Below are positions 10,401 to 21,305 of a DNA stretch of 64,000 nucleotides, one piece after another. The DNA comes from Mytilus trossulus. Taxonomy: Eukaryota; Mollusca; Bivalvia; Mytilida; Mytilidae. The stretch spans positions 34,114,692-34,178,691 of the forward strand of contig NC_086380.1 in NCBI RefSeq assembly GCF_036588685.1, given 5' to 3'. Position 1 is the stretch's first letter; each line of letters starts with the position of its first letter. The notes under the pieces were generated by a model. That model was not told the DNA's origin. It saw only the letters and a program-made list of their open reading frames with translations, and did not search any database. Made by a program: the position numbers and the translations under genes.

Positions 10401-13400
10401 AATAGAATAGAATAGAATAGAATAGAATAGAATAGAATAGAATAGAATAGAATAGAATAGAATAGAATAGAATAGAATAGAATAGAATAGAATAGAATAG
10501 AATAGAATAGAATAGAATAGAATAGAATAGAATAGAATAGAATAATAGAATAATAGAATAGAATAGAATAGAATAGAATAGAATAGAATAGAATAGAATA
10601 GAATAGAATAGAATAGAATAGAATAGAATAGAATAGAATAGAATAGAATAGAATAGAATAGAATAGAATAGAATAGAATAGAATAGAATAATAGAATAGA
10701 ATAGAATAGAATAGAATAGAATAGAATAGAATAGAATAGAATAGAATAGAATAGAATTACAGGGCTGTATCTTTGTAATTATTAGGTTTCTCATTTGAAC
10801 TATAGTTTTTAACGAAAAAATATTGACATTTTATTAGAAGAATAATTTTAGCTAAAAAAAACTCAAAAAATAATTTTCGCCTCGCTCCGCTCGACAAAAA
10901 TAAAAATTTGCGCCCCTCCTCCTAACTGAAAATCCTGGATCCGCCCCTGCTATAGGAAATATGATCTGGATACTAATGAAAGTTAATAGCTTTCACAGAA
11001 AACTTGCATTATTGGAGGTCACAATAGAATAGAATAGAATAGAATAGAATAGAATAGAATAGAATAGAATAGAATAGAATAGAATAGAATAGAATAGAAT
11101 AGAATAGAATAGAATAGAATAGAATAGAATAGAATAGAATAGAATAGAATAGAATAGAATAGAATAGAATAGAATAGAATAGAATAGAATAGAATAGAAT
11201 AGAATAGAATAGAATAGAATAGAATAGAATAGAATAGAATAGAATAGAATAGAATAGAATAGAATAGAATAGAATAGAATAGAATAGAATAGAATAGAAT
11301 AGAATAGAATAGAATAGAATAGAATAGAATAGAATAGAATAGAATAGAATAGAATAGAATAGAATAGAATAGAATAGAATAGAAATAGAAATAGAAATAG
11401 AAATAGAAATAGAATAGAATAGAAATAGAATAGAATAGAATAGAATAGAATAGAATAGAATAGAATAGAATAGAATAGAATAGAATAGAATAGAATAGAA
11501 TAGAATAGAATAATAGAATAGAATAGAATAGAATAGAATAGAATAGAATAGAATAGAATAGAATAGAATAGAATAGAATAGAATAGAATTACAGGGCTGT
11601 ATCTTTGTAATTATTAGGTTTCTCATTTGAACTATAGTTTTTAACGAAAAAATATTGACATTTTATGAACATTTACGCCATACCTGTGAAATAGTACACA
11701 TAAATACCCATTTTTAAAAATCTTCCCCAACCTAGCTGTAAAAGTAAAGATCGAATGTCAGTTTAAATTCATTAATTTGTTCATGATGGCATATGTACGA
11801 CTTTACAAGTTTGTTGTCTTTTATGCTTATGTTGCAGTAAAATGTGTTTAAGAAAAACTCATTACCTTGTGTTTGAATGATATTAAACCGGCTATGGGTT
11901 CCAACTCACGATTTCGATTTTTTTATTTAAATAATTGCATGTATCTCCTCTATCTAGGTTTCATACAAGGTTAGCTACATTTTAGTTTAATGTACAAGTA
12001 TTAGTTCATTTTTGTTTTTTCGTTGCAGAAGGGCACTCCAGGAAGAATTTTCAGCAGAAAGAAACTGGAACCAATATCATACTCCTAGAAATATACTTCT
12101 TGCTTTAGTGGGAGAAGTTGGAGAGCTATCTGAAATTTTGTAAGACATATAAACCAAAAATTCCGTTCGTTAGGTCTAATCAGCATATTCCATTCGAGCC
12201 AAACAAAAACAAAAAGGAACAAAATTGTTTACACAAAACATCATACAGTAAACTAATAATAAAAGACTTAAAAAAGGCACGACCCCCCCCCCCCCCCCCT
12301 TTATTAAAACCAGAGGTGGTCATAGGCACTGCAAGGGAATTATACAGATCTTGCTCAACTAGTGGGATCCTTCATCAATATTTGAATTTTCTGCTCCGAG
12401 CACAAAAACAAGTTACATTAAAAATAAGGAGACGTGGTAAGATTGCCAATGAGACAACGTTGTACTGCCCATATGATATAGATAATAGAACAAGATGGGA
12501 CCATTTACAGGACGGAATTCGAATTCTTCATCATTTTTCATTTTTGTTTCTTTAGTTTTTCAATAATTATAGCTGGTGAGATAATGTTTATCAGTTGAGA
12601 TTGTTGAATGTTTATATTTATAAATAAGAAATACAATGAAAAAAAAACACAATTGTTTAGCATCTGATAGTACAAAATGTATAATACCTGAAGTGTAAAA
12701 GTATAATATACTAAACGCTTATGTAATTCAAGGACTTCTAATCAAATAAATCACCATTCACTTGGGACCTGACATTTAAAATATATAAAATGAAGTCAGT
12801 TAGTGAGGATGATGATGAAAGTTTTTAACGACCTAGCCTGGCCCTTGCACCATGTGCGCTGTCGGCCAAGTTGGTGAGAAATTTAAAATGCAAGCTATAT
12901 ACATGTACACAACTGTATAGGTCATCATATTGTAAGATACTTTGTCAGTAACGATTTTTGTCTGTTATATTGTTTAGATACTTTGTCAGTAACGATTTTT
13001 GTCTGTTATATATTGTTTAAAAGTAAAAGTAACAAGTTAATTGAATTTGTTTTCAGTCAGTGGAAAGGAGAAGTTAAAGTTGGACTTCCTGGTGAGTGAC
13101 ATATTCTACTCAATTGAGTGATGTTTATAAATGTACATGTACATGAATTTTCGGCATATTTAACCTCTCTTGAAAATAGAACAACAATTTAAAATGGTTG
13201 CGGCTGGATATCATAGGAATGTACTTCCAACTTCCCATACATCATAGGTATGCAAAACAAAACGTTTACATGCAATAAATGGACATACACACTCGAATGA
13301 TCATGAATGACCCTCAACTCCTATCCAAATATAAAACTTCTAGGTTTTTCCAGGTTCGCATCCATTTTTATGGAATAACCTTTATAACTCTTTTATTGTT

Positions 13401-14251
13401 TCTTTTTTCAATACATTCATAGATACCAGCGTTTATATATTTAATTTATATAGATCAATTATTTACCTTGTTCCAAATTTCGAGGAAATCGGAAAAATGG
13501 TATTGTATCGAACACCTGAATTCTTTTTTTTTAACAAACTCTGATAGCAAGTCTATAAAAATATTTTGTTGAACTCTTGAGTTGTTGTTCACCGTCCTGT
13601 ATTCATAAGAATTATTGCCTATGGTCAAAGCACCAACCCTTCATCTTAAGTGAGAGTATGTTTTTTTTTTATGAATAAAATTGTTTGATTTTGAATTTCT
13701 TGAACGAAATATTTGTTTAAAAAATGAAGTGAAAACGTTGGGGTTTTTTTCTACTAAAAATATAAAAGCAACATTACATATACAATTTAAAGTTCTTTTC
13801 ATTTACGCCTAATTTTCATCATTGAAAGAAGATAAATTTTGGAGGGAAATCTTGAGAATAAACTGGATTTTTCTCTTATGAAAAAAAGAGTTTGAACCCT
13901 TATTAGATTTCGGTTGTTAACGAACCATTTATCCATAAAAAGTATTAAGTCTGCACTATTGTATGGAATTGAATAATATGTAAAAAGTCTTATTTCAAGG
14001 ACTGTTTACAATATACTAAATGCATATACAGATTTTATGTGTTTGAATGACCATTTTCAGAATTTACGGAAGAAGAAAAGAAGCACGTAGGCCAATAAAT
14101 GAGTGATGTTTTGATTTACCTTGTACGATTAGCTGACAGGTGTAAGATAGACCTCCCGGCAGCTGTATTACAAAAGTTTGAGCAGAATAGACAGAAATAT
14201 CCTGCCAAAAAGGTGTACGGCAAAAGTGATAAATATACTGCTTATGAATAA
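7485..14251 (+). CDS. DCTPP1: dCTP pyrophosphatase 1, with an in-frame stop in exon 4
   Basis: The exons are 7485-7594, 12029-12139, 13057-13091 and 14061-14251, all with AG/GT borders and matching phases. They total 447 nt (148 codons plus stop). The family (all-alpha NTP pyrophosphatases, MazG-like) hydrolyses dCTP and modified dCTP to dNMP and PPi, cleaning the nucleotide pool. Recognisable stretches are FSEKPTLED, EEFSAERNW, the metal-binding EVGELSE, QWKG, and SDVLIYLVRLADRC with KYPAKK near the end. Codon 98 is TAA (14096-14098), exactly where the (E)ELSD motif should supply a metal-binding Glu. One G-to-T change from GAA would explain it. Everything downstream stays open to TAA at 14249-14251, so this is a recent null allele or a sequence error rather than an old pseudogene. 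The promoter is shared with the EMI-like gene. Confidence 0.9.
7761..7930 (+). mobile_element. hAT-like MITE with 5-bp target duplication
   Basis: 170-bp element starting CAGAGGCGGAT and ending in the inverse, ATCCCCCACTG. It is flanked on both sides by aacat (7756-7760 and 7931-7935). It includes a run of about 14 G. A truncated copy in the opposite orientation lies at 62970-63090. The CAGnGGCG ends and 5-bp duplication fit hAT5-like elements; that class is inference. Confidence 0.75.
8189..9975. mobile_element. DNA transposon remnant with CAGGGGCGGAT ends and 5-bp duplication
   Basis: The left end CAGGGGCGGATTTAGG (8189) and right end CCTGGATCCGCCCCTG (to 9975) are inverted matches. ctata flanks both (8184-8188 and 9976-9980). 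A LINE 3' end lies inside. The right end is duplicated at about 10.9 kb by a later tandem duplication. The ends resemble those of the MITE at 7761-7930. No transposase frame is seen. Confidence 0.65.
8450..9115 (+). pseudogene. 3' end of a non-LTR retrotransposon (LINE) ORF2, decayed
   Basis: One frame runs from about 8495 to a stop at 8966-8968. It gives the C-terminal region typical of LINE ORF2 proteins, with a zinc-knuckle-like CKHCNINAVEDETHFFLKC (C-x2-C...H...C). Two in-frame stops break it: TAA at 8714-8716 and another at about 8842. The 3' part ends in repeated aataaa-like units near 9090-9110, as LINE tails do. The 5' part, with endonuclease and most of the RT, is missing, consistent with 5' truncation on insertion. 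It sits within DCTPP1 intron 1. Confidence 0.8.
10051..10756 (+). repeat. (TAGAA)n pentanucleotide array 1, ATTCT on the other strand
   Basis: About 706 bp, roughly 140 units of TAGAA, with rare TAGAAA and AATAG variants. The long apparent minus-strand frame, a repeat of FYSIL, is a by-product of a 5-nt unit without stops and not a gene. Confidence 0.97.
11025..11588 (+). repeat. (TAGAA)n pentanucleotide array 2
   Basis: About 564 bp, roughly 113 units of TAGAA. A short patch of TAGAAA hexamers lies at about 11381-11425. It is the second copy of the array in the tandem duplication. Confidence 0.97.
12280..12456 (+). repeat. Poly-C run and a fragment of repeat family A
   Basis: A run of about 17 C ends near 12300. 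At 12424-12456 a fragment of family A (ggagacgtggtaagattgcc) is seen. Both are in DCTPP1 intron 2. The open frame across this stretch continues out of exon 2 without the splice and is not a separate gene. Confidence 0.6.
12935..13016 (+). repeat. 41-bp direct tandem duplication
   Basis: Two adjacent copies of a 41-bp unit beginning agatactttgtcagtaacg (12935 and 12976). They end about 40 bp upstream of the acceptor of DCTPP1 exon 3 (13057). Confidence 0.9.
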
Positions 14252-14449
14252 ATATTTTAATATTAGCCAATTAACATGCATTACATTTTTTGAACAGATT
14301 GAAACTTTTTCCAATTCTTAACGAAGGCACCGGCCTCCCAAACAGAAAATGGTCAAAATAAAAACCTCATTTTAAGTTTATTAATTTAAAATTAGCCTTT
14401 GTCAACTATGCATCCTGCGGATTGGGGATTTTTTATATAATAGATGTAT

Positions 14450-14560
14450 TGAAGACTCATCGGTGGCCTTCGTCTGTTTTCCGGTCTTTGATCGGGTTGT
14501 TGTTTCTTTGGCACATTACCCATTTTCACTCTCAGTTTTATCTTCAATACTTTATATTTT
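14450..14560 (+). repeat. Dispersed repeat family C
   Basis: Contains the family phrases ggtggccttcgtctgtt, tcgggttgttgtttctttgg and cacattacccattttcac. Other copies are at 35350-35640 (plus), 53690-53930 (minus) and 56574-56720 (minus). Confidence 0.7.
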
Positions 14561-15640
14561 TGTATTAATCAAAATTAATAAGCTATACTTAGCAATATAT
14601 GAACACAGAATCGAGAACATGCCCACAAAACTACCATTCTGTTTTTTTTCACAGGTTTATTTTGGGAGATAAAAGTAAAGGACTAAGTATCAAGTCTCTT
14701 TAACTATTGATCCAAGGTTAACTGAAAAACTACAATAATATTTCACATGTATTTACTCTATATTTCTTCAGTTTCAAAAAAAAAAAGGGGCAATTAAAAA
14801 GAAGTTATTATGCAAATTTTAGTGACCCACTGACATAACTCTAAGACTATGACGCTATTGTATTCATGTTATAGTACAAAGTGAAAATTGTTTTTAAAAT
14901 GATTCGTCATGTCTTTGAAACTGTATTTTCCATTACAACTCACAGTAGATGCAAGTAACACATTTTAGTAAAGGAATTTAGACTCTAAATATACGAGTCG
15001 TAGACTTTACGAGGTTCTTCGTTAATTGTATTATGTCATTTGTTAATTTTATATTTTTTCGATGTGGGTTTTCCCCGATTTTCTGATATGAAGACTAACT
15101 GAAATGATTTACTTATTATATAAAACTTTATCTTTCTCGAAGTATATGTATAATAATATATCAACTCATCCTTTTGAGCAATTTTACCTATTTCATTTAT
15201 GAGTGGGTGGGTACTTTATTATTATTGTCCATGTCCTTGAGAACAGGTGTTTTTAGATATTTATAGTTATCTTATTAAAACATTTATAAATATTTAACTG
15301 CCCTTATTGTCACTACCACGAATTTAATCTTGTCTAGACTTACTATTTTTTATGTTGCATTGTTACACATAATGTATCAGGTTAGGGGAGGGTCGGGATC
15401 ACGCTAACATGTGTTATCGGTCGTCCCACTGTCTATATCACTCTGTTCAGCTCTTAATATTATTCCGTATCATGTCTTTGTGACGTCAAATACGTTGACC
15501 CGGCCTTAATAACTTTGACCCGGACATATCAGCGACGTCATAATGTTTGAACCGACGTTAATAACTTTGACCCGAACTTATCAAGTCATCTTTTTTGTGC
15601 TGGTGAAATAAAAAAAACACTTCTGAAACACACAAATATA
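14561..15640. other. Intergenic; no gene seen
   Basis: AT-rich DNA downstream of DCTPP1. A short degenerate repetition of the phrase aataactttgacccg occurs at about 15480-15580. Nothing else is supported. Confidence 0.4.
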
Positions 15641-15642
15641 GC

Positions 15643-15812
15643 CCGATAAATCAATTATCAAATTATCTGCATATTGATATCGTAAAATATCAGCTTCTTG
15701 ATGATTATATGAAGGCTTTTGATCTCGTTCGCTACGCTCACTCGACACAAAGCTTCATATTATGTCTCGCAGCTGATATTTTACGATATCAACATGCAGA
15801 TAACCTGATAAT
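15643..15812. mobile_element. Foldback element, inverted arms of about 45 bp
   Basis: Left-arm text attgatatcgtaaaatatca (15673 onward) pairs with its inverse tgatattttacgatatcaac in the right arm. The arms extend to about 15645 and 15810. The centre holds tcgttcgctacgctcactcg. This short hairpin-forming element has no coding capacity. Confidence 0.75.
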
Positions 15813-16063
15813 CGGTACATCACATGTTTAACACCGCCACATTCTGTATGTATGTGTCTGTCTCAAGTCAGGAGCCTGCTATTCAGTAGTAATTTGTTGA
15901 TGTGTTATATATTTCTTTTCCCCAAAGGGCCAAGTGAGCTTTTCTCATCACTTGGCATCCGTCGTCCGATAACTTTTACAAAAAAAAATATATTCTCCTC
16001 TGACTCTGCTTAGCCAACCAAACATGGCCACAATTATTACAAGGATATCTAGTTTTGAAAATG

Positions 16064-16112
16064 TGTCGGATGACCCTGCCCCCAACCAAGATGGGGGCAG
16101 GGTTATCCGACA
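16064..16112. repeat. 20-bp-arm hairpin, 9-nt loop
   Basis: Left arm 16064-16083 (tgtcggatgaccctgccccc) pairs with right arm 16093-16112 with one mismatch. It lies within the first copy of the tandem repeat. The second copy has only a diverged left half at the same place. Confidence 0.85.
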
Positions 16113-16870
16113 TTCATAAAATAGAACATTGAGGTCAAAAGCAGTTTTTCTCTGAAACCGAAGCATTTAGAGCAATTATAACGGAGTAAAATGTTAATCA
16201 GGTTGAAATATTTAAGTATGAACTGAAATTTTCAGATGAATCAGACAACCTGTTGTTGGGTTGCTGCCCCTGAATTGGCAATTTTAAGGAAATTTTGCCG
16301 GTTTTAGTTATTATCTTGAAAAGTATTATAAATAGATGTAAACAGCAATGATGTTCAGCAAACTAAGATCTACAAATAAGTCAACATGAAATAAATGTTA
16401 GTTGACCCCTTAAGGAGTTACTGCCCTTTATAGTCAATTTTTAACAATTTTCAGTTAATTTTTGTAATCCTTTACAAAAATCTTCCCCTCTGAAAGAAAC
16501 CAATGAAACTAATTCAACCAAACTTGGCCACAATCATCACTAGGGTAAATGTTTGCAAAGTGTGTCCAATGAACCCGCCCAAAAACAAAGATGGCCGAAA
16601 TGGCTAAAAATTGTACACAGGGGTAAAATGCAGTTTTTGGTTCTTATATCTCTAACCAAACATTTAGAGCAAACTGACGAGGTAAAATTGTTCATTAGGT
16701 CAAACTTTATCTCCCCTTAGATTTACAGACCAATCAGGTAACCTGTTGTTGGGTTGCTACCTCTGAATTGGTAATTTTAAGAAAATTTTGCAATTTTGTT
16801 ATTTTCTTCAATATTATTATAGATAGAGATAAACTGTAAACAGCAATAAAGTACTGCAAGGTAAGATCTA

Positions 16871-17031
16871 TTTGGCACAACTTTTAGGAATTTTTGGTCC
16901 TGAATACAACTTCTTACTCTATTTTGCCTTTTAAACATTTTTGTCTCGAGCGTCACTGATGAATCTTTTATAGACGAAACGCGCGTCTGGCGTAAATATA
17001 AAATTTTAATCCTGGTATCTATGATGAGTTT
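16871..17031 (-). mobile_element. Dispersed repeat family B, insertion with target duplication
   Basis: About 161 bp, recognised by gacgaaacgcgcgtctggcg and by ending tcctggtatctatgatgag. The host repeat resumes exactly after it, and atcta flanks both sides (16866-16870 and 17032-17036). Other B copies are at 20610-20745, 30975-31180, 34835-35000, 38462-38700, 50185-50345, 51316-51560 and 56893-57025, with a divergent one at 52612-52790. Confidence 0.85.
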
Positions 17032-17230
17032 ATCTACGAATAAGTCTGATGACCAAAATGGTTAATTGACCCCTTTTGGAGTTATTGCCCTTTATAGTAA
17101 ATTATAGCAATTTTCATAACTTTTTTAAAAAATTTACAAAATATTTTTCTCTGAAACTACTGGACCAAGTACATTAGAGATAGAGATAATTGTAAGCAGC
17201 ACGAATAGTCAATGAAGTAAGATCTACAAA

Positions 17231-19990
17231 CACATCACCATCACCGAACACAATTTTGTCATGAATCCATGTGTGTCCTTTCTTTAATATGCAGATAAAC
17301 CCAGATAAGCTATCTGTCATTTTTGAATTCAAACATTTGATGCTCCCACGAAAGAAGATACACCAAATGAAACGAGACACGACTTTTAAAAACACAAGAA
17401 AATAAAACAAACACGACTCAATCTTGGACAAAATGAACTCTCGCCTAAATCGGGAGTGAAATCAGGGCTTTATAATTGTAGGCATTTTAGTGTTTGCATG
17501 TAAGTTGTCACATCTTTTTACTTTCCAAAACATCTACTTACAGGCCAATAGACGCTTACAATTCCCCATTTAAAATGCGGCTTTCGGTTCAATTCTATCT
17601 CCTATTGTATTTACAATATCAGCTCGTATTACTTTTCTTTGTATAATATTATCTTGATAGATATAATTTTAATACATATTTACCAGCTATTATCTATTAC
17701 CTGAAGAATTTTGAGTTAACAATTCAAAGCGTTTCATTATCTTTTCCATTGGAACTTAAATCGATATTTGATTTCGTTTTATGTGTGATTTCATCATGGT
17801 TTGAGCTTGAGTTGATAATAATAAAATATTTCCTCATCTCCCGTCAATTTGAATTGTCAATGCCATTTTACCATATAATTTGTCTTTCAAAATAATTATG
17901 TTTTTGTAATTTTGATTCCTGTTGTAATCGTCAAACCTCACTGAATTCTCAACTCATCCAAGACATTATTGATATAAGCCTAATATAAAGTTTTAAAAGT
18001 TCTACAAGCAATGTGGTCTTGAGACTTTTCAAATGCAGATTTGTATATAATTTATATTTCAAATTGGAATCAAAATTCAAATTTCCTAATATGGGATAGC
18101 ATTTTTTAGCTACATACTTGTTTATAAGAAACAGCTTGCTTATTTATTACTTTGTCAATGTGTTAATTTTTACGACGGGTACCACACGAGAAGCAGGATA
18201 CGCTAAACTTTCCGGAGCTTATTGAGTCACTCTCTTGTTTTGTAGGGTTTGCCCTTTTGCCCAGTCTTCAGTTTTCTATGTTGATTTTGGTGTTTTTGTT
18301 TTTTGTCATGTCTTTGTCAATTTGTTTTCGAGTTAAATTCCCTTTTGTACCTTTCTCTTCTCTTTTGTCACGTGCATGATTTTATCATTACATAACAATT
18401 TAATAAAACTAAAGTCACGTGTTTAATGATTGTGCAATAAAATAGTTCAAATAAAGATTATTATAAATGGAAGTGAAAGAGCATATAAACAAACAGATTT
18501 TAATATTACTATGTCGTATCTGATATCCCATTAAATATTTGTTCAGTACACTTCCTATACCTACCGTTCTATGTATAAACTATTTGTGAACGGGTAAAAT
18601 GTCTTTAAAACCAAAACAAACCATCGTTCCATTCATATATTATTATCTTGTAAAATAAATAAGTATCGCGTAAGCCTTAAGTTATTCAATGGCCATATTA
18701 TTACCTATTAAGAACGCAAAATTTGAAGAATATTTTTAAATATGAGAGTTTGCTTCATATGTTCAATATAGGTGTATTCCCAAATTGTTAATTTTAATGC
18801 AGATACCCAGTTAGAAGGTTGATGCAGTAACGCTGTTTATTACATTGGTTGCAATGAATTACCGATATCCCAGTGAAAACAAAACGATTATTCCACATAC
18901 ATGTTAAACTCGATAATTTCACTCTTCTGGCGTCACATGCGCATTATTTGATTAGTTATTCTATAATGATCACATCTCTGTATAAAACTCTTAATTATTC
19001 ATCTTCTGTCAAATATTTTTATGTATATAACTGGATAAGAGTCATTGGCTTCTACATTGCATTTAAAAGAATTGCAAATATAGTTTATGTTGTCAATCGC
19101 AATTCAGAGGCTGTAAGTGCCGAGCCTGACCTATTCCCGAATATAACTGTTATACCGAGTGTGGATTTGCATTTTTGTACGACGTGTCTCGATATTTAGT
19201 ACATCCATTGGACCAACATTCATCTATTCATTTTGTTTGTTTCTGTTATTATATCGGTCGGATACTGTGTTATGACTTATCGTCTGTAGTCCAAATTATT
19301 ATAAAATTGCCTTTCAATAATCTTGTTCCTTTGTTTTCCTCTTATAGTTGATGTGTTCTCTCGGTTTAAGTTTGTAATCCGAATTTGTTTTCTCGCAATC
19401 GATTTTGGACTGTTGAACACCGGTATACCACTGTTTCCTTTATTTAACACATTGCGTAGCCATCAACAAGATAACGTGACATAATTTCGTATGCTGCAAA
19501 AATACGCGAATCTGTTCAGCCAGTAAACAATCTACTTTCCCAAATTAAACGAAAAAAGGACGCAAAAATTCAAAATTAAATAAGCATCCCACAAAATTAA
19601 AAAAAAATACACAACAATTTTCCAAATTTCCCAAATTAAAAGTAATGATAATGCACAGTAACATCGGTGCTCAACAATTGTTGCACTGGAAACTCTTGAT
19701 TATCATTTTTTAATTTCACATGTCGGTACAAACTTGAGTAAAGAAACACTTCACTATTCATAAATTCCTTATCTTGGTGTAATAAGGGGTGTACGGAATT
19801 TTACAACAATGTTAAACATGTTTACACCCTTCTGCTGCACCTAGGAGTCCTCAATATATATAATATCTGTATACTTAGTTTCTGCAAATCATAATGTTTC
19901 TCAGTTAATAATTTGTGAGGAATTATATTCTCCTTTTGTAATCACTATCCCGTGCTCTTTTCCGTGAATGTAACCTCGAATTAGACTTAA
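17231..19990. other. Intergenic; dispersed repeat fragments only
   Basis: No supported gene. Repeat-like text is seen at about 18170-18360 (phrases shared with other mussel repeats, such as cagtcttcagttttctatg) and at 19340-19450 (tagttgatgtgttctctcgg, which recurs at 21896 and 36590 in diverged form). The longest open frame, 108 codons at 18873-19199, matches nothing I know. Confidence 0.4.
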
Positions 19991-20541
19991 GGTGGCTCGT
20001 GGGTACAAAAATTTTAGCAAAAAATTAAACCTTAAATTTTTCATTACAAATTTTATTTATTACACTACTAGTTGTTACTTTATGATATGGTACAAAAAAC
20101 AACCCAAATAATTGATTTGGTTTGGCCCCAGATGACTTTAAAAATTGAAAAAGCTCCAAATTATCTCCCTTTGGTGCAAAAATGTCATTTTTGGGCCTTA
20201 AATTTGAAATATCTTTTTCAACTCATCGGTGACCTATATTTTTTATTATTGTTTTCAAATTAGCTGTAAACAAACTAAATAATTGTAAAATTTAAGCGAT
20301 TTCTTATATTAGGTTATTTTTTTATTTCGATATTTCCTATTTTTCTCCTATTAGTTCAACAGAAAAAAAGGACATTAACAAAAATGTATGCTTCTTCCAG
20401 AGGCAGATTTTAGCTTAAATAAACGGTGACTCCATTTCTTTATTACATTTTTCTTTTAAGTATATGATAAAGTTCATTTATGAAAAAATATAGCGAAATC
20501 CTATATTAGGAAAAAAAAATCATTTATACCCAGGAGCCCCC
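19991..20541. mobile_element. TTAA-flanked element with 15-bp inverted ends
   Basis: The left end GGTGGCTCGTGGGTA and the right end, read inward as GGGGGCTCCTGGGTA, match at 13 of 15 positions. TTAA lies directly outside both ends (19987-19990 and 20542-20545), as in piggyBac- or Kolobok-type insertion. At 551 bp with no transposase it is non-autonomous. Confidence 0.75.
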
Positions 20542-20609
20542 TTAATCGAGTTTGTATTTACATGATCATACGAAGGGTGCCAAATGTGAATCAGGACCTA
20601 CTTATTCAA

Positions 20610-20745
20610 GGATTCTCAATGCTCTTCAACTTCGTACTTGTTTAGCTTTATAAATATTTTGATATGAGCGTCAATGATGAGTCTTATGTAAACGAAACGC
20701 GCGTCTGGCGTACTAAATTATAATCCTAGTACCTTTGATAACTAT
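20610..20745 (-). repeat. Dispersed repeat family B
   Basis: Contains cttcaacttcgtacttgttt, gagcgtcaatgatgagtctt and aaacgaaacgcgcgtctggc, in the same order as the copy at 16871-17031. Confidence 0.85.
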
Positions 20746-21305
20746 TTTCTCCCAGTTGATACGATATTTCAGGGCTTGTATTTCCCATCATGATTTCCTT
20801 GGTAGAGGGTTACTGCTCACATGGAAGCTATTAAACCAAGATATCCAAGTAATAGAGTTAAAGTCTCCCCTTCGTAAGTTTAACAGACGCAACTTCGAGT
20901 TGGTTGACCGTTATAAAATATCTGTTTCACAGAAGTTAAAGGATATGTTTTTAATGTCATACCTATATTCCTGTACCTTTTTCCCGAATGAGACCTACCG
21001 ATTCGGAATAAGAATTATATCTGGGGATGTAATAACATGAGCAAGACGATTTTTGCCAGATGTGGAGCAGGATCTGCTCACCCTTTTAGAACATCCGAAA
21101 TCAACCCCAGATTTTGATTGGGTTCGTGTTACTCAGTCTTTCATCAATTCTGATGAACAATCTAAGATGGCTTCCTGATGATCTTATACTGAATGTTAAG
21201 TTACTTACATCTGGTTATCCGAATCTCTCATATGAACAAAACGTGAATATATTCAAACACGTATTCGAATTCATCAAAAGGTCTGAGAGATTTCTTGTTA
21301 TGTAG
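20746..21305 (+). pseudogene. Remnant of the C-terminal region of a retroelement RT protein
   Basis: The frame starting at about 20750 reads FSQLIRYFRACISHHDFLGR, then GLLLTWKLLNQ, LRKF and ELVDRY. This resembles a block that follows the reverse-transcriptase domain in many invertebrate retroelement proteins (SQLIRYARA...DFL.RG..LT.KLL...LRKFYGR...LV..Y). It ends in a stop at 21040 and continues as text-level similarity to about 21120. No RT catalytic motif is present. A second short frame at 21114-21305 follows and may belong to the same decayed element. Confidence 0.65.

Larger units (their letters stand above)
9861..11666 (+). repeat. Tandem segmental duplication carrying pentanucleotide arrays
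   Basis: Copy 1 is 9861-10834 and copy 2 is 10835-11666. Both start tagaagaataatttt, carry the same unique sequence up to ggaggtcacaa, then a TAGAA array, then ttacagggctgtatctttg and on to tattgacattttat. They are almost identical outside the array and differ mainly in array length. The duplication lies in DCTPP1 intron 1. Confidence 0.95.
15930..17230 (+). repeat. Bivalve dispersed repeat, two tandem copies of about 0.55 kb
   Basis: Both copies (about 15950-16480 and 16490-17230) share, in order: accaaac.tggccacaat, tgtgtc.gatga-like text, ggtaaaatgcagtttttgg, cctgttgttgggttgct, aaactgtaaacagcaat and gaccccttttggagttattg. I recognise the phrase order from oyster and mussel genomes. The second copy is split by a family B insertion at 16871-17031. 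Confidence 0.8.

Noticed and set aside
10045-11626. Long minus-strand frames of 249 and 205 codons repeating FYSIL
   Set aside because: They are products of the stop-free 5-nt TAGAA arrays, not proteins.
12118-12555. 145-codon plus-strand frame
   Set aside because: It starts in DCTPP1 exon 2 in another frame, runs through intron, a poly-C tract and a family A fragment, and has no domain.
18873-19199. 108-codon plus-strand frame starting GTG
   Set aside because: No signal, family similarity or splice context; composition matches its surroundings.
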